Assembly (NCBI RefSeq): GCF_963675165.1
Contig: NC_087390.1
Location: forward strand, 4,783,301 to 4,847,300
Origin: Halichondria panicea
Taxonomy: Eukaryota > Porifera > Demospongiae > Suberitida > Halichondriidae
Direction of reading: 5' to 3'
Length of the DNA stretch: 64,000 nt
Of this stretch, positions 44,769 to 55,844 are shown one piece after another (position 1 is the stretch's first letter; each line of letters starts with the position of its first letter). The notes beneath the pieces are model-generated. The model was not told the origin of the DNA and made no database searches. It worked only from the letters and a program-made list of their open reading frames with translations. Made by a program: the position numbers and the translations under genes.

Positions 44769-47369
44769 ATGGCTAACAAGTCAATTGTTTGGAATGACTT
44801 TAATTCTTCCATAGCTACCTCTGCACAAGAATCACCATGCAGCAGCTGCCAGCAGTCGTTCTTTGTTGAAGATTCTCCCTTGTCAACCTTTGTCCCAAAT
44901 TCTCCCATCCATCAATCAACCCCTATTGGTAGTCATCTTGGCAAAAGATCTGAAATTTCCGATAGTAGTCTCCTCTTTAATGATGTAGAGCTGGACGCAT
45001 CTTACACTCCAACGTCGCCAGGCAATTTTATTCAGACGTCGAGTACAAGTCAGCTCAGTAGTGTACTCAGTGTCACTTGTTGTGAGAATAGATGCCTTGC
45101 GAGCTTTAGTCTGCTCGAACTGGAATCATCCCAAAAATCATTTCTGAGCTGAAAGAAGGTAGACCAACAGCAGTTTTTACTCGATGCAGTCATAGCCACC
45201 TTTCATTGACAGACACAGCATTTTGCATGCTATCAATTGCTGGGAAGAAGGTTTGCAAAGTGGCATTTGGCAACATATTTGGCTTGTCAGCAAAACGAAT
45301 GAGAAGGGTAACCAGTCTCCTTGTTGAAGGTAAAATGATTATAATTGGCACACAAAAACATGCATGCGTAAATACATATAATGTACCCTCTTATTACATG
45401 TATAAATCAAATTCATTTGTACCGCTCAACAGGTGGCACAATATCACTATCTCCTCTGAAACGCATTAAAGCCAGATCAACCAAGTACATGACTGCATAT
45501 GCTTGGATGGATCGGTTCTTCAACCGTATTGGAGACAAAATGCCACACCAACAAAAAATCCATCTACCTCATTTTATGTCTCGAAAGATGGTCTATGACT
45601 TGTTGGTTCAGGATATTATGGGACAAGGATTTAGCAGGCAAGACATCATATCCGGATCACATTTCTATGCTTTGTGGAGAGATAAATTTCAATTCTGTAC
45701 TATTCCAAAGGTACGTCTGTTTTTATTAAAAACTGTATGACCATGCATGCACAGACTATATATTAATTTTGCATATTTATCAAATTACAGCACAGTTTGT
45801 TCAGCAAATGTGATACTTGTGTGAAATTTGCAAATGAAAGGCTTAAAGTTGCTGGAGATAAAGCGGCTAAAGAGAAGCTGAGTCAAGAGTACAAGCAACA
45901 CCTGGAATTGGTTACGTAAGTCTCCTTTTCTCTCAGTTATCAATGATATAAATGTATATAGGCCTCATGATAGTGTTCTGTATATAATTATGTGAATTAA
46001 TAAAAGATTTATGACTCTGTGATTTCAAATCAGAAGAAGCATATAATTATTGCAATTAATTGTTTACTCTCAGATCTGAACCATCGTGAAAAGGCAAGGA
46101 GCAAGCCATCCAAATATCTCAGTGTCATTATTGATGGCATGGACCAGAACAAGACAAATGTGCCACATGTTACCCAGGAAACAAAGTCCACTCAAAATCT
46201 TTGGCGTCTACGTAGCCATCTAACAGGAGCCCTGGTTCATACCAAATCTGTTAACGGGAAAGTGGTGTTTGCTTTCTTTGATCTCATGCAGTGGCCCCAT
46301 GATTCCAATCTTACGATAGCAGTTCTAAATTTGGTACTTGTCACACTCCAGCAAGCTATTTTTGATCACCCACTACCACCTGTGTTGTACGTCCAACTGG
46401 ATAATACTGCTCGCGAAAACAAAAACAAGTATGTCTTCTCTTATCTTGCCTTGCTTGTTCAGTTGAAGATATTCAAGAAGGTATGTTGAGCAATAATACC
46501 AGGCACTACTTTAATTTCATTTCCATTGTTACTCCAGATCCGAGTGAACTTTTTACCGGTGGGTAACACCCATGAAGACGTTGATCAGTTCTTCAGCAAA
46601 GTGTCCACCCAGCTCAAACGCTTGGGAACAGAGACTATCAGCGGTAAGTAAAAGAGATCATGCATGCATGCATTATTACAATAACAATGCTCAACTCTAG
46701 ATTCTGTAAGAACATTATCATAATTATTCACATACTTTGCACATACATGACCTTATGCTGTATCTTAATATTCACCCTATATATAGACCTGCACAGTGTA
46801 ACAGAACAGAGCTTCACACCTGAGCCAATAACAGCCCAAATTCAGGCAATACATGATGTTCGATCCTGGCTCATCCCTCATATTGAAGATCTTCATGGTC
46901 ATAGCCAGCCTCATGCTTTCGGTTCACCTTAAACAAAGAGGGTATTGCCGAAATGCACTTCAAGACCTGGAGTACGGACAAGGCTTGGTCTAAGGAAGGT
47001 CTTCTGTTGTTAAAAGTAATGATAATTATACCAACATAATAATATTATATCGTGTGAAATTTAAAATATTCACCCCAGGGAGTGCCTCAAGGATCTCCTT
47101 CCCTGTGTATCCCTTCTTCTGAGAAACAGGATTTGAATCTCTTGCGAGCTGACATACGCAAGTGGCGTCAGTGGTTGTCAGATGACTCTTATTTTGAATG
47201 GGAACAGTTTTTAGACACAGGAATCGAAGAATTGGATACAGTACCAACCTCCCCTCCTCAATTTGCTCTGACAACGCTTCAGCAGGCACATGCAGATACT
47301 ACTTGCGAAAATGATGACAGCTATGAATCACCCACACTGCTAGTGAAAAGGGACATTCAGGTATTTTAA
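44769..47369 (+). pseudogene. DUF7869-type transposase-like gene with frameshifts
   Basis: Exons 44769-45329, 45433-45710, 45791-45915, 46074-46480, 46538-46643, 46787-47015 and 47079-47369. Family landmarks, from memory of DUF7869 proteins: CDTCVKF, YLSVIIDGMDQNKT, LYVQLDNTARENKNKY and VNFLPVGNTHEDVDQFFSKV. The D...D...E/H pattern fits an RNase H-like transposase fold, but this is inferred. Indels near 45124 and 46915 shift the frame, and the exon 3-4 junction is out of phase, so it is not functional as read. The N-terminal exon is Ser/Thr-rich with CSSC and CCENRC. The last exon ends in a Glu/Ser-rich tail. Confidence 0.65.
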
Positions 47370-47414
47370 ACACCTATATAATTATATTATGTTATGGAAC
47401 AGCTTTGAGGGTAA

Positions 47415-47612
47415 TACCGTATAGCGAGTAATTTTCGTCGGGTAAAAATTCGTTCAACTCGAAAAACAGTGGTATTCGTGAGTAAAAATTTTGTTTATTC
47501 TCGTTGCTTGCACTGGTAAGCCATGCCTACGGTAAAATTTCGTGGAGGTCAGCTTGCCCACGAAAATAACGAATATTTTACCCCAAGAAAATTACCCGCT
47601 ATATATACGGTA
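47415..47612. mobile_element. MITE, TACCGTATAGCGGG family (198 bp)
   Basis: TACCGTATAGCGAGTAATTT at the left faces AAATTACCCGCTATATATAC plus GGTA at the right. Same family as 29756-29942. Confidence 0.75.
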
Positions 47613-48434
47613 CTCTGCATGCATGGCTATTTTTATATTATATAGATTTGTTTATATTAAACCCCACTACTCGAGGCCGTAGCAAGCAGTCAGGTTTTGG
47701 CCTGACCACTTTTTTGAGCTAAGTAGGTAAATATTGTCATTATTGAAAATTACATAATGGTGTCCTGTTAATGGTCAGCAATAATAATTGTAATATCAGG
47801 GTATTAAATGAACCCCACCAGGAATGCTCATTTAAAGGTGTTACATGCAGCATGTTGTCAATAATAATTATATGGGAGAATTGTTAATGAGAGCATTAAT
47901 TGTACAAACAACATACGAATTGTATAATAAATTGTACAAACATCCATAATTATAAATAATTATTGTTCAGTTACTCAGAAATAGGTAAAAAAATAATTGA
48001 AAGTATCAACTGATCATGAAGAGCTCCTTTTAGATCCATTAATGACTATAATTATACAGATGATGAAACAGTCGTAAGTGCATCTGCAATAAGAAGTTAT
48101 TACATACATAAATTAATAATAAAAGTATAAAGACGAGTCATAGTATTGGTAGAAATTATTTTACCGCAATAGATTTAACGCCAATATCCCGAGCTGAAAA
48201 TTTGCACCAACGACGTTGTTATGGTAAACAAGGGTGTAATACCGTATAGCACGAAATTATCGAGGGGCTTAATTTTCACTGTTTTCATGGGTTAGCAATC
48301 CTATACACGAAATTCCACAAAAGTTGTTCTAGTTATCTGCTAACGTGCAAAGATTATAAAGGCGTGGCTTCCGGCACATATGCAGTCAACCATGCAACGT
48401 ATAGAGTATATATTTATTGTGCAAATTAATCAAT
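47613..48434. other. AT-rich stretch with no gene
   Basis: Contains TTGTACAAAC motifs near 47898 and 47932 and a partial TACCGTATAGC MITE end near 48239. No open frame with coding character. Confidence 0.5.
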
Positions 48435-48690
48435 TTGTGGAAATATACAAATTTGTACACTCAAGATGATGCTTTATAATATCATACAAATTTGTACTCT
48501 TAAATAAATGTACAAATTTGTACAAATCTAGAGTGTACAAATTTGTACAAATTTGTACACTTCATATAAGTGTACAAATTTGTACACTTCATATTGTGTA
48601 CAAATTTGTACACTTCATATGTACAAATTTGTACACTTTATGTAAGTGTACAAATTTGTACAAATTTGTACACTTATAATAATTTGTACA
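48435..48690 (+). repeat. Satellite of GTACAAATTTGTAC palindromes
   Basis: About ten copies of GTACAAATTTGTACA spaced by TTCATAT-, TTAAATAA- or ATAAGT-type linkers. Same core as the array at 40127-40335. Confidence 0.9.
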
Positions 48691-48794
48691 GGTTTCATGC
48701 TCCCTCCAGGTCTACACAGGGAAACGAAGAGCTGCCCAACCTGAAGCTGACCTATCTTTGGTCAAAACTAGAGATCTTGTTGCCATTCATCATA

Positions 48795-48850
48795 TCAATT
48801 GAACGTCATGACTACAAAACACACTTTCAGGGGAAGCTGCACCTAATACT
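48795..48850 (+). pseudogene. MIEAP-like last-exon fragment, second half
   Basis: TTGAACGTCATGACTACAAA matches 36293-36312 of the intact gene (VERHDYKT). The preceding half is absent here but found at 39785-39880. Confidence 0.6.
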
Positions 48851-49139
48851 GTCAATCACCGTGATCAATACAACGTATATATGTAGGATGTAGTCACCCT
48901 ATTTGTTTGCATTGCAGTAGGGTGGAATACTGCAATCCCCATTAGGTAATCAGCAATAAGTAGGTTATAATGCCATGCCCTCATGCTGTACTGCTAATAC
49001 AACTCTTAATGTGTTCGCTGTACATCCCTCTTACATGAGATAACCTATAGTGCTAGATATTTATTCAGTAAAATTCTGATAATGCTATAGTCCCGATTTG
49101 ATACAAATTACACCTTTGTATGTTATGACGATCATACCG

Positions 49140-49310
49140 TGTGTACTATAATTATATAGATATGTTCTCTTCATATGAGTTGTGGGGAATGATGGAAAGG
49201 AAAGGATGGATTGGAAACACTTACTGCCAGACTTTTTACAATAATAAATTCATATCAATTGTGAACGTCATGACTACAAAACACACTTTCAGAGGAAGAA
49301 CACAAAATAT
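49140..49310 (+). pseudogene. MIEAP-like last-exon relic
   Basis: Both halves are present (GTACTATAATTATATAGATATG..., AGGAAAGGATGGATTGGAAA, then GAACGTCATGACTACAAAAC), with stops and indels. It marks another degraded cassette copy. Confidence 0.65.
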
Positions 49311-50141
49311 TTCAAAGTAATAATAGAGATTAAGTTCGTAACCTCACTGACCTTATCAGTACTCCTCAAACCAGAAATAATGAACCACTGCTAAAGTTGC
49401 TCTGCAAGCAGCTAACTTGGCTGGAAGGCACAGACTGTAGACAGAAGCAATTTTGTGAACTTGGCTATTTGTCTCTCTGCCAACTGGTTATGGCAGTCAA
49501 GTCCCTTTGCTTTGCCCTATCGCCAGCAATATTTGATGTTCCAGCGGTATCATTGCCACAGGCAGGACAAGAACTCGTTACATCCAGCTATCTCCAGACT
49601 TAGACATATTTTGCAGCAGTTGTGATTGATTTTAAGTTTGTGTACGTACGCAATGAAGACGAGTCGTTGATAGTCACCTGGCCAGTCTCTTTCCTTACAG
49701 AAAGGGGCGTGGTTTCCAGTCTAGTTTTACACATGTACCCAGACTGTTTGAAGTTATGGCTCACACAAATTTAAATTCATTTGCCTCTTTTTGTGGGCGT
49801 AAAATGCGGTTATGTTTGCCTAGTGGTGGTTATTTTTGTCTAGAGGTGGTTTACCACCAACCAACGCCGATCATTGTGGGCACATCCTTGACTGTATAGA
49901 CTTAATTCTGTTCTGTTGGGTAGCCTAAGTCTGCAGCCCCTCCCCCCTTGGAATGCCTATAATTATACCACACTTACGTCACCGCTAATTGATCTCGTTG
50001 GTCAACAGCTATAGAAAAATAACATGCAGCCTGATGCACAGTTTGCAAGCTGTTTTTTAAGTTTTTCATTTGTTCAAGAAAATAAGAAGAGAAAGGAGCC
50101 CCATGCTTGAGGATACTAAGACTCCAAAGCGACAGCAGAAA
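49311..50141. other. Stretch without a supportable gene
   Basis: A 68-aa open frame at 49397-49603 has no recognisable motif. The rest is AT-rich. Confidence 0.3.
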
Positions 50142-50208
50142 CACGGAAGCTGCTCTCCAACAAGATTGATGGCTAAGCCATGTATCTTGTTGGAGAGCAG
50201 CTTCCGTG
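50142..50208 (+). ncRNA. Perfect 25-bp hairpin, miRNA-precursor-like or insertion foldback
   Basis: 50142-50166 is exactly complementary to 50184-50208 (arm CACGGAAGCTGCTCTCCAAC... ), with a 17-nt loop that can add a further 5-bp stem (ATGGC/GCCAT). The size and fold resemble a small-RNA precursor, but it also sits exactly at the start of the membrane-protein relic, so a breakpoint foldback is equally possible. Confidence 0.35.
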
Positions 50209-50985
50209 ATGAAAATACAATCTAGTCGTAATTTTTAGCAATTCCTCTTCACAGTGTCAGTAATTTTGCTTTTGTCAAAATAATGTATTTGATTGCAACT
50301 CCACACTGTGCTAACAAAGAAAGGAGAGACGTTCACACTGAGTGTTGCAACATTTTTTTGCTGATCCTTCTATTATGGTTTTACATGATCGTTCACAAAA
50401 AGTTGCTCGGATAATTGGCAATTGAAAATGAACCCTGGGCCAACACTTTATATATGCATATTCATTATTTTTTTTATGTGGAATGACGCGTGGCCAACCT
50501 CCTAGACTGTGAGTGTTGTTTTGTTGAGTAAACTGTGGTCTGTGGTTTGTAACACTGACCTTTGTTCAGGACCTGCATAATCGGAATGTGTGATTTCTGG
50601 GAAGTGCTGCTAACATAACAAGTCACTATTAATATTATTAAGTGATGCCGCATTGTGAGGCAAATGCTGTTATTATCAGTACACTCTTACTCTCGAGTGT
50701 GGCTTATCTATCAATGTGTCTATTATCTTAGTTTCATTTATCGCTATGACACTATAATTATGACACTATTGCGGAAAGAGTTTGAGCAAAACCTATACAA
50801 CGGTATGAATCTTTGCAGCAAAAGGAAAGGAAACATTATTTTTGTTACAGTGAGACAGCTGCAAGATGACCAGCTGAGAGAGCCGGCATTGATTCCGGTA
50901 CAGCCAGAAGACTACAACATACCTGATCCCCTGTCCCCTATACGATACAAATCAGCTAGACAGATGACAAATAGGTAGTGAACAT
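50209..50985 (+). pseudogene. Relic of the multi-pass membrane protein gene
   Basis: Three blocks keep family order: the N-terminal Cys region (50209-50350, matching 37548-37690), the TM-region block with ATGATCGTTCACAAAAAGTT (50355-50440), and the C-terminal tail (50700-50985, including DDQLREPAL and CCAGAAGACTACAACATACC). Large internal deletions and stops make it dead. Confidence 0.85.
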
Positions 50986-51210
50986 GTATTTCTCTGGGTT
51001 TGCTGCCAGTAGACTCGAATCTTAAAACTAGCTGCCTAGCTGTATATCATTGTGGGCCTATAATTATTGTAACCTTTTGTATTGCTGAATCCATAGTGAG
51101 AGATCAAACACATGAGGTGCTTGTGATTATGATACTAGCTACTAATGTTTCCTGTTCTGGGGACTCCAAGTTACTAGGTGATGAAATAATCGAGCTTGTA
51201 TAAAATTACA

Positions 51211-51370
51211 GTGGAACAAAGCTGCTCTTTCTACGACTGCCAGCTCGGGATTTGGAGGGATCTGATACTGACCTCCAAATATTTAATTCTCATGTACAAG
51301 TACGGGCACCCTCCAAATCCACGAACTAAATAAATCACTTCAACTACTTCTGACGATTGTCTCAAATTCC
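51211..51370 (-). pseudogene. HSPA12-like fragment
   Basis: GTGGAACAAAGCTGCTCTTT and TACGGGCACCCTCCAAATCC match the intact gene at 30521-30680 in the same orientation (minus-strand coding). Deletions and substitutions destroy it. Confidence 0.8.
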
Positions 51371-51444
51371 CAACCGTATAGTGTTATTATTCCCTTTACT
51401 ATAATTAATAATTATGTACACATGACGTAAATTATATAATTATA

Positions 51445-51785
51445 GATATCCAAAGGCTTCTTGAGTATCATATTCAATTGAAACGTTGCACAAAGATGAT
51501 TTTGATTGGCTCTGAGGAGGAGAGTGATGAACAGTCTTGCGATATTTACTGAGTGTACGGGTTTCTGCTAAATGCATCACCTGTACCTGTAAAATCCCTG
51601 CAAAACAGGTGCGTTAGCACTCCATATATATTGCGCATGTGGTGCCTGCTACACCTGTGCACATTAATTAAGTGAGCAAAGTTTTAATGCCCAAACGATT
51701 TACACCTTGTACATAATAATTTGTTCTTATAATTATACGATCTTGTGTATATGAGACCAGTTCTCTTTTTGAGTTGTTAGAGAAC
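51445..51785 (+). pseudogene. MIEAP-like exon 3 and exon 4 fragments
   Basis: 51445-51610 matches exon 3 of the intact gene (TTTTGATTGGCTCTGAGGAG; GGGTTTCTGCTAAATGCATC), with a stop and indels. 51730-51785 matches the YDLVYYRPVLF part of exon 4. It follows the HSPA12 fragment in the parental order. Confidence 0.8.
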
Positions 51786-52174
51786 GATGGCATGCAAGTA
51801 AAGAGTATATGCTTTATGGTACAAAAAGGTTTGTATATACGCATAAGATACTATTAGTATCAAAAACGATGGCAAGTATAAAAAAAGGTAGCCACAAAAA
51901 ATGAATAATGTAGATCGAAAGCTAACATGAAGACACCAAATCTTAAAACAACAAATTAGCATAAAAAACGATGGCAAGCATAACAAGGGTATATTAAGTT
52001 GAGATTGAGATTGAAAGCTAATTTATAAAACAACACAATTAGCATCAAACTGTAGTCATTGTCTTGTAACACCTATTGTAAAGTTGTGTCTTAAATATTA
52101 ATTACACATTGACAATAGTAGATACAAGGGATAAACCTCGAGGCAATTAGGTTTGCGCTTACGCACTAGTATCT

Positions 52175-52285
52175 AAATGAGTTTGACACTGTTTTGGCGG
52201 TGTCCACGCATGTGATACTGAATCATTGCCTTTGGGCTTCTAAATCCCATAGAAACGTCCAAAACAGTGTAAACTATTATGTAAT
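52175..52285. mobile_element. Small inverted-repeat element related to the 42-kb palindrome
   Basis: TTTGACACTGTTTTGGCGG faces CGTCCAAAACAGTGTAAAC, with GGGCTTCTAAATC inside as in the 42149-42843 palindrome. Confidence 0.55.
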
Positions 52286-52309
52286 GGCTTTATCATAATT
52301 GGAAACTTC

Positions 52310-53100
52310 GCAAGAATGTGGTCAATATACCATTATGGCTGATCATGATAAATTACCCAGGGTGTACATGAAATAGACATGAAATGTACTTATCTGAGTA
52401 AAATAAAATTAGTCCCGATTTGAGATTACACCTTTGTATGTTACGATCATGCATGTGTACTATAAATAGATATGTTCTCTTCATGAGTTGTGGGGAATGG
52501 TGGCAAGGAAGGACAGGTTGGAAACACAATAGACTTTTCACGATAATACATAATTAAATTGAACGTCATGACTGCAAAACACACTTTCTGAGGAAGCTGC
52601 ACCTGGTACACTGAGTTTTTGTAGCGGTGCATGCAGTACATTGACAGGATGTAATGATTAAATTCCACTGCGACACGAAAACATGGCTATAGTCACTAGA
52701 TATATACGTATAGATAAAATACTTCAAACCCCCTTAATAAAGATAAGGTTTGTAACTCAACCACTAAATAGATTGAAATTTTTGCTAACAATTAGCATCA
52801 AAATCACTCATTGCCTCGTAATACCTTCTATTTCGGTGTGTCTCTTAAGGTTTTAAATGTAACGGTAATGGCTTTATCATAATTGGAACTTTGCTGACCC
52901 AATATGTATAGACTACAACTAACTATAAATTACAGCTATTAGCTCAAAACTTCTGCTAGACTAGGGCTAATGAGTCCGACAGAGGATCACACTGTACAGA
53001 CGATATTGATCGCATATATCAAAATGCATGCGTATCTCTGGCTCAAGTTCTGTGAGAAGTCCGTACAAGTGAAAACCCTAAACTGGAGTGCCAAAAAAAA
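52310..53100 (+). pseudogene. Cassette relic upstream of membrane-protein gene 2
   Basis: 52455-52610 matches the middle of MIEAP-like exon 4, and 52955-53095 matches its 3' end (GATGAGTCCGACAGAGGATC in the parent; GGCTCAAGTTCTGTGAGAAG here). The whole stretch to 53535 is repeated almost identically at 55845-57086. Confidence 0.75.
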
Positions 53101-53424
53101 TTGCTACATGAACGTGTACTTATATAATTTTGATGTTGCTATAATTGTTACTATATATTTTTATCCTTTGATTATGAAAAATTGCCTCTTCCAGATCCAC
53201 TCATCATCTAGTGTACTACATTTAATTTCAAAGCTATAATTAATCTCATTCAATTTAAAAATCTGATGATATGGTGTTCTAGTTACCTTCCCCAAAGTCC
53301 ATGTGCGCTCAAGCAAACATAGCAAACATCCTGTCTGTCAGCCGTCTCTATATAATAGAGTACCAAAAAGATTCCCTTGTGTTGTTTTAGGTTTGAATTT
53401 TCATTATCAAAATCATCAGATTCC

Positions 53425-53436
53425 TTTTATATAGGG
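53425..53436 (+). promoter_or_regulatory. TATA-like box of membrane-protein gene 2
   Basis: CCTTTTATATAGGG about 100 bp before the start codon, conserved in genes 3 and 4. Confidence 0.5.
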
Positions 53437-53535
53437 TGTTAAAGAGCAAGTTTGGCTGCATACATGCATATCAGCTATATAGTGCTAGCTAGTGTACGTG
53501 TTGAATATCTACACGCGTATATACATTGACTCGGA

Positions 53536-55617
53536 ATGAGTATAGTAGTACTATTGTGTGTTTTGTTAGTCCAACTAACTACTGGTGTACAGACCATCTC
53601 TGATCACTACACCGTAGCAACAGGTTCTAGCAATTCCTCTACACAGTGTCAACAATTGTGCTTTTGTCAAAATGATGTCTTTGATTGCAACTACACTCAC
53701 CCTACTGTGCTAACAAAGAAAGGAGAGACGTTCGCACTGAGTGTTGCAGTTGTGGACCAGGTGGGCAAGTCAGTCAATGCTATGATCATTAGTTCACTCA
53801 AACTAAACCGTGGTGAGATTGGATCGGTTAAAGGAGGCCAGCAAAGACGACAAGTGAAAGACAGATGCACAGAGTTGGAGTACACAATTTACTCTAGTAA
53901 TGACCATCGAGCTGTGATAGAGATTAATGCTGATAACAGTTTTTGCTGTGACCAAACAACTTTAATGAAAGAAGTGAATGTTACGTTTCTTCCGTTTACG
54001 TGTCCAATCGGACTTGAACCACACTCCAGGGTTATTGATTACACGTGTGTCTGTGATAAACTAATAAAACAATACGTCAGCAAATGCTCCTTACAAAACG
54101 GTACCTGGTCCATTGAAATGAACTCAGATCTATATGATCACTGGATCAAGTATGTGTATGCCAATATCACTGGATCATGGTTTCTTGTAGCTTCAGTGTG
54201 TCCTTATGAATATTGCCGGAAACATCCACTCAACATCACTCTTGTTGGTTTAATTGAAACAGACGAGCAGTGTGCCCACAATAGGTCTGGGGTATTGTGT
54301 GGTGGGTGTCCTCAAGGACTTAGTCTTGTGTTTGGCAGCTCAAACTGTGTGCAATGCTCAAACTACTACCTCCTCTTGATTGTACCGTTTGCTCTGGCTG
54401 GTATTGTACTCGTGGCATTCATTCTTTTGACTAATATGACTGTTGCAACAGGGACTATCCATGGGCTCATCTTTTATGCAAACATTGTTTCAACAAATCA
54501 GACCCTTTTCTTTCCATTTGAAAATTCGAACTTTCTTACTGTGTTCATATCGTGGTTAAACCTTGACTTGGGAATTGAAACCTGTTTTTACAATGGAATG
54601 GACTCGTATGGAAAGCTAATGCTCCAACTTGTGTTTCCAGCATACCTTTTTCTACTGATCTTTGTATTTTTGGTTTTGCATGATCGCTCACAAAAAGTTG
54701 CTCGAATAATTGGTAAAATGAATCCTGAGGCAACACTTTACACCCTCATACTTCTCTCCTATTCCAAATTAGTTCGAATTATAATTGAAGCTTTACAGAG
54801 CGCATACCTTGGATATCCCCAAAACAAGTTTGTCTGGTTTTACGATGGCAATGTGTCGTACTTTGCGTTTAGCCACATTCCACGATTCCTTGTAGCCTTT
54901 ATCATCACTCTCTTTGCTGCTGTGTACATTGTAATGCTTTCTTGTGGGCAGGTATTTAGCCGTTACTCCAAATATAAGCTCTTCAAATGGACCACACACA
55001 AGTACTGTATTCACTTTATGAATGCACATCATGCTCCCCTCAATAATGACCATCGCTACTGGGTGGGACTGCTCCTGCTAGTAAAACTTGTTTATTTCCT
55101 ACTCTCCACACTGTTCTATGCTAATGTTGATGTTGTCGGATTATTTTCTGCAAGTTTGGCATCTATCATGCTACTTCTCAAGTTGTTGAACAGAGCATAT
55201 ACAAAACGTTCTACTAACTTCCTTGAGACGTTGTTTTTCATCAATTTATTTGTGATTTCCATTGTAGTTGCAAATTCAAGGACTTCGATAAGCAAGAATA
55301 TTCATTTCATCTTGGCATATCTATCAATGTCTATCGTCTTTGTTTCGTTTATCGTTATGACAGTATTGCACACTTGTGGAAAGCGTTTGAGCAAAACCTA
55401 TGCAACAATTCGAATGCAATCTGCTATTAGAGTTTCACAGCAAGAAGAAAGGGAACATCTTGTTGAAGACATCAACAATGAGACACCTGATGATCAGTTG
55501 AGAGAGCCAGCACTGGACATTCTGATTCCAGTTCAACCAGAAGATTACAACATACCAGAACCACCGTCCCCTACAATACAAACCAGACAGATGACTACAT
55601 TTGTCGATATTAGGTAG
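53536..55617 (+). CDS. Cys-rich multi-pass membrane protein, gene 2 (693 aa)
   Basis: Intronless paralogue of gene 1 with the same signal peptide, Cys pattern, passes and tail (FVDIR end). It differs by an added CC pair in the ectodomain (SFCCDQ) and by a two-residue shorter extracellular loop (LGYPQNKFVWF, where gene 1 has AYPDGSHKFVWF). Its upstream 1.2 kb is nearly identical to that of gene 3, so genes 2 and 3 arose by a recent tandem duplication of about 3.5 kb. Frame intact. Confidence 0.78.
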   Translation: MSIVVLLCVLLVQLTTGVQTISDHYTVATGSSNSSTQCQQLCFCQNDVFDCNYTHPTVLTKKGETFALSVAVVDQVGKSVNAMIISSLKLNRGEIGSVKGGQQRRQVKDRCTELEYTIYSSNDHRAVIEINADNSFCCDQTTLMKEVNVTFLPFTCPIGLEPHSRVIDYTCVCDKLIKQYVSKCSLQNGTWSIEMNSDLYDHWIKYVYANITGSWFLVASVCPYEYCRKHPLNITLVGLIETDEQCAHNRSGVLCGGCPQGLSLVFGSSNCVQCSNYYLLLIVPFALAGIVLVAFILLTNMTVATGTIHGLIFYANIVSTNQTLFFPFENSNFLTVFISWLNLDLGIETCFYNGMDSYGKLMLQLVFPAYLFLLIFVFLVLHDRSQKVARIIGKMNPEATLYTLILLSYSKLVRIIIEALQSAYLGYPQNKFVWFYDGNVSYFAFSHIPRFLVAFIITLFAAVYIVMLSCGQVFSRYSKYKLFKWTTHKYCIHFMNAHHAPLNNDHRYWVGLLLLVKLVYFLLSTLFYANVDVVGLFSASLASIMLLLKLLNRAYTKRSTNFLETLFFINLFVISIVVANSRTSISKNIHFILAYLSMSIVFVSFIVMTVLHTCGKRLSKTYATIRMQSAIRVSQQEEREHLVEDINNETPDDQLREPALDILIPVQPEDYNIPEPPSPTIQTRQMTTFVDIR

Positions 55618-55844
55618 TTTAGTTTGAGTTTAGATCCAGTAGACTTAGCTGTCTATATATATATAGCTAGCATTTTAAACGGCAGATGTGGGCCTATACA
55701 GATCTAATTATTCTTTGTATTGCTGAATCTATATATGTGCATGAAGTTTTGATGCGATTGTTTTATGTTTTCTGCATATACCTCCACCTAACATAACAAT
55801 ATTATTGCTAGAATTTTCATTTTGGGTACTATATTATATCAAGA

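Noticed and set aside
40127-48690. CRISPR-like array in the GTACAAATTTGTAC repeats
   Set aside because: Spacers are not unique or of constant length, and the genome is eukaryotic; these are simple satellites.
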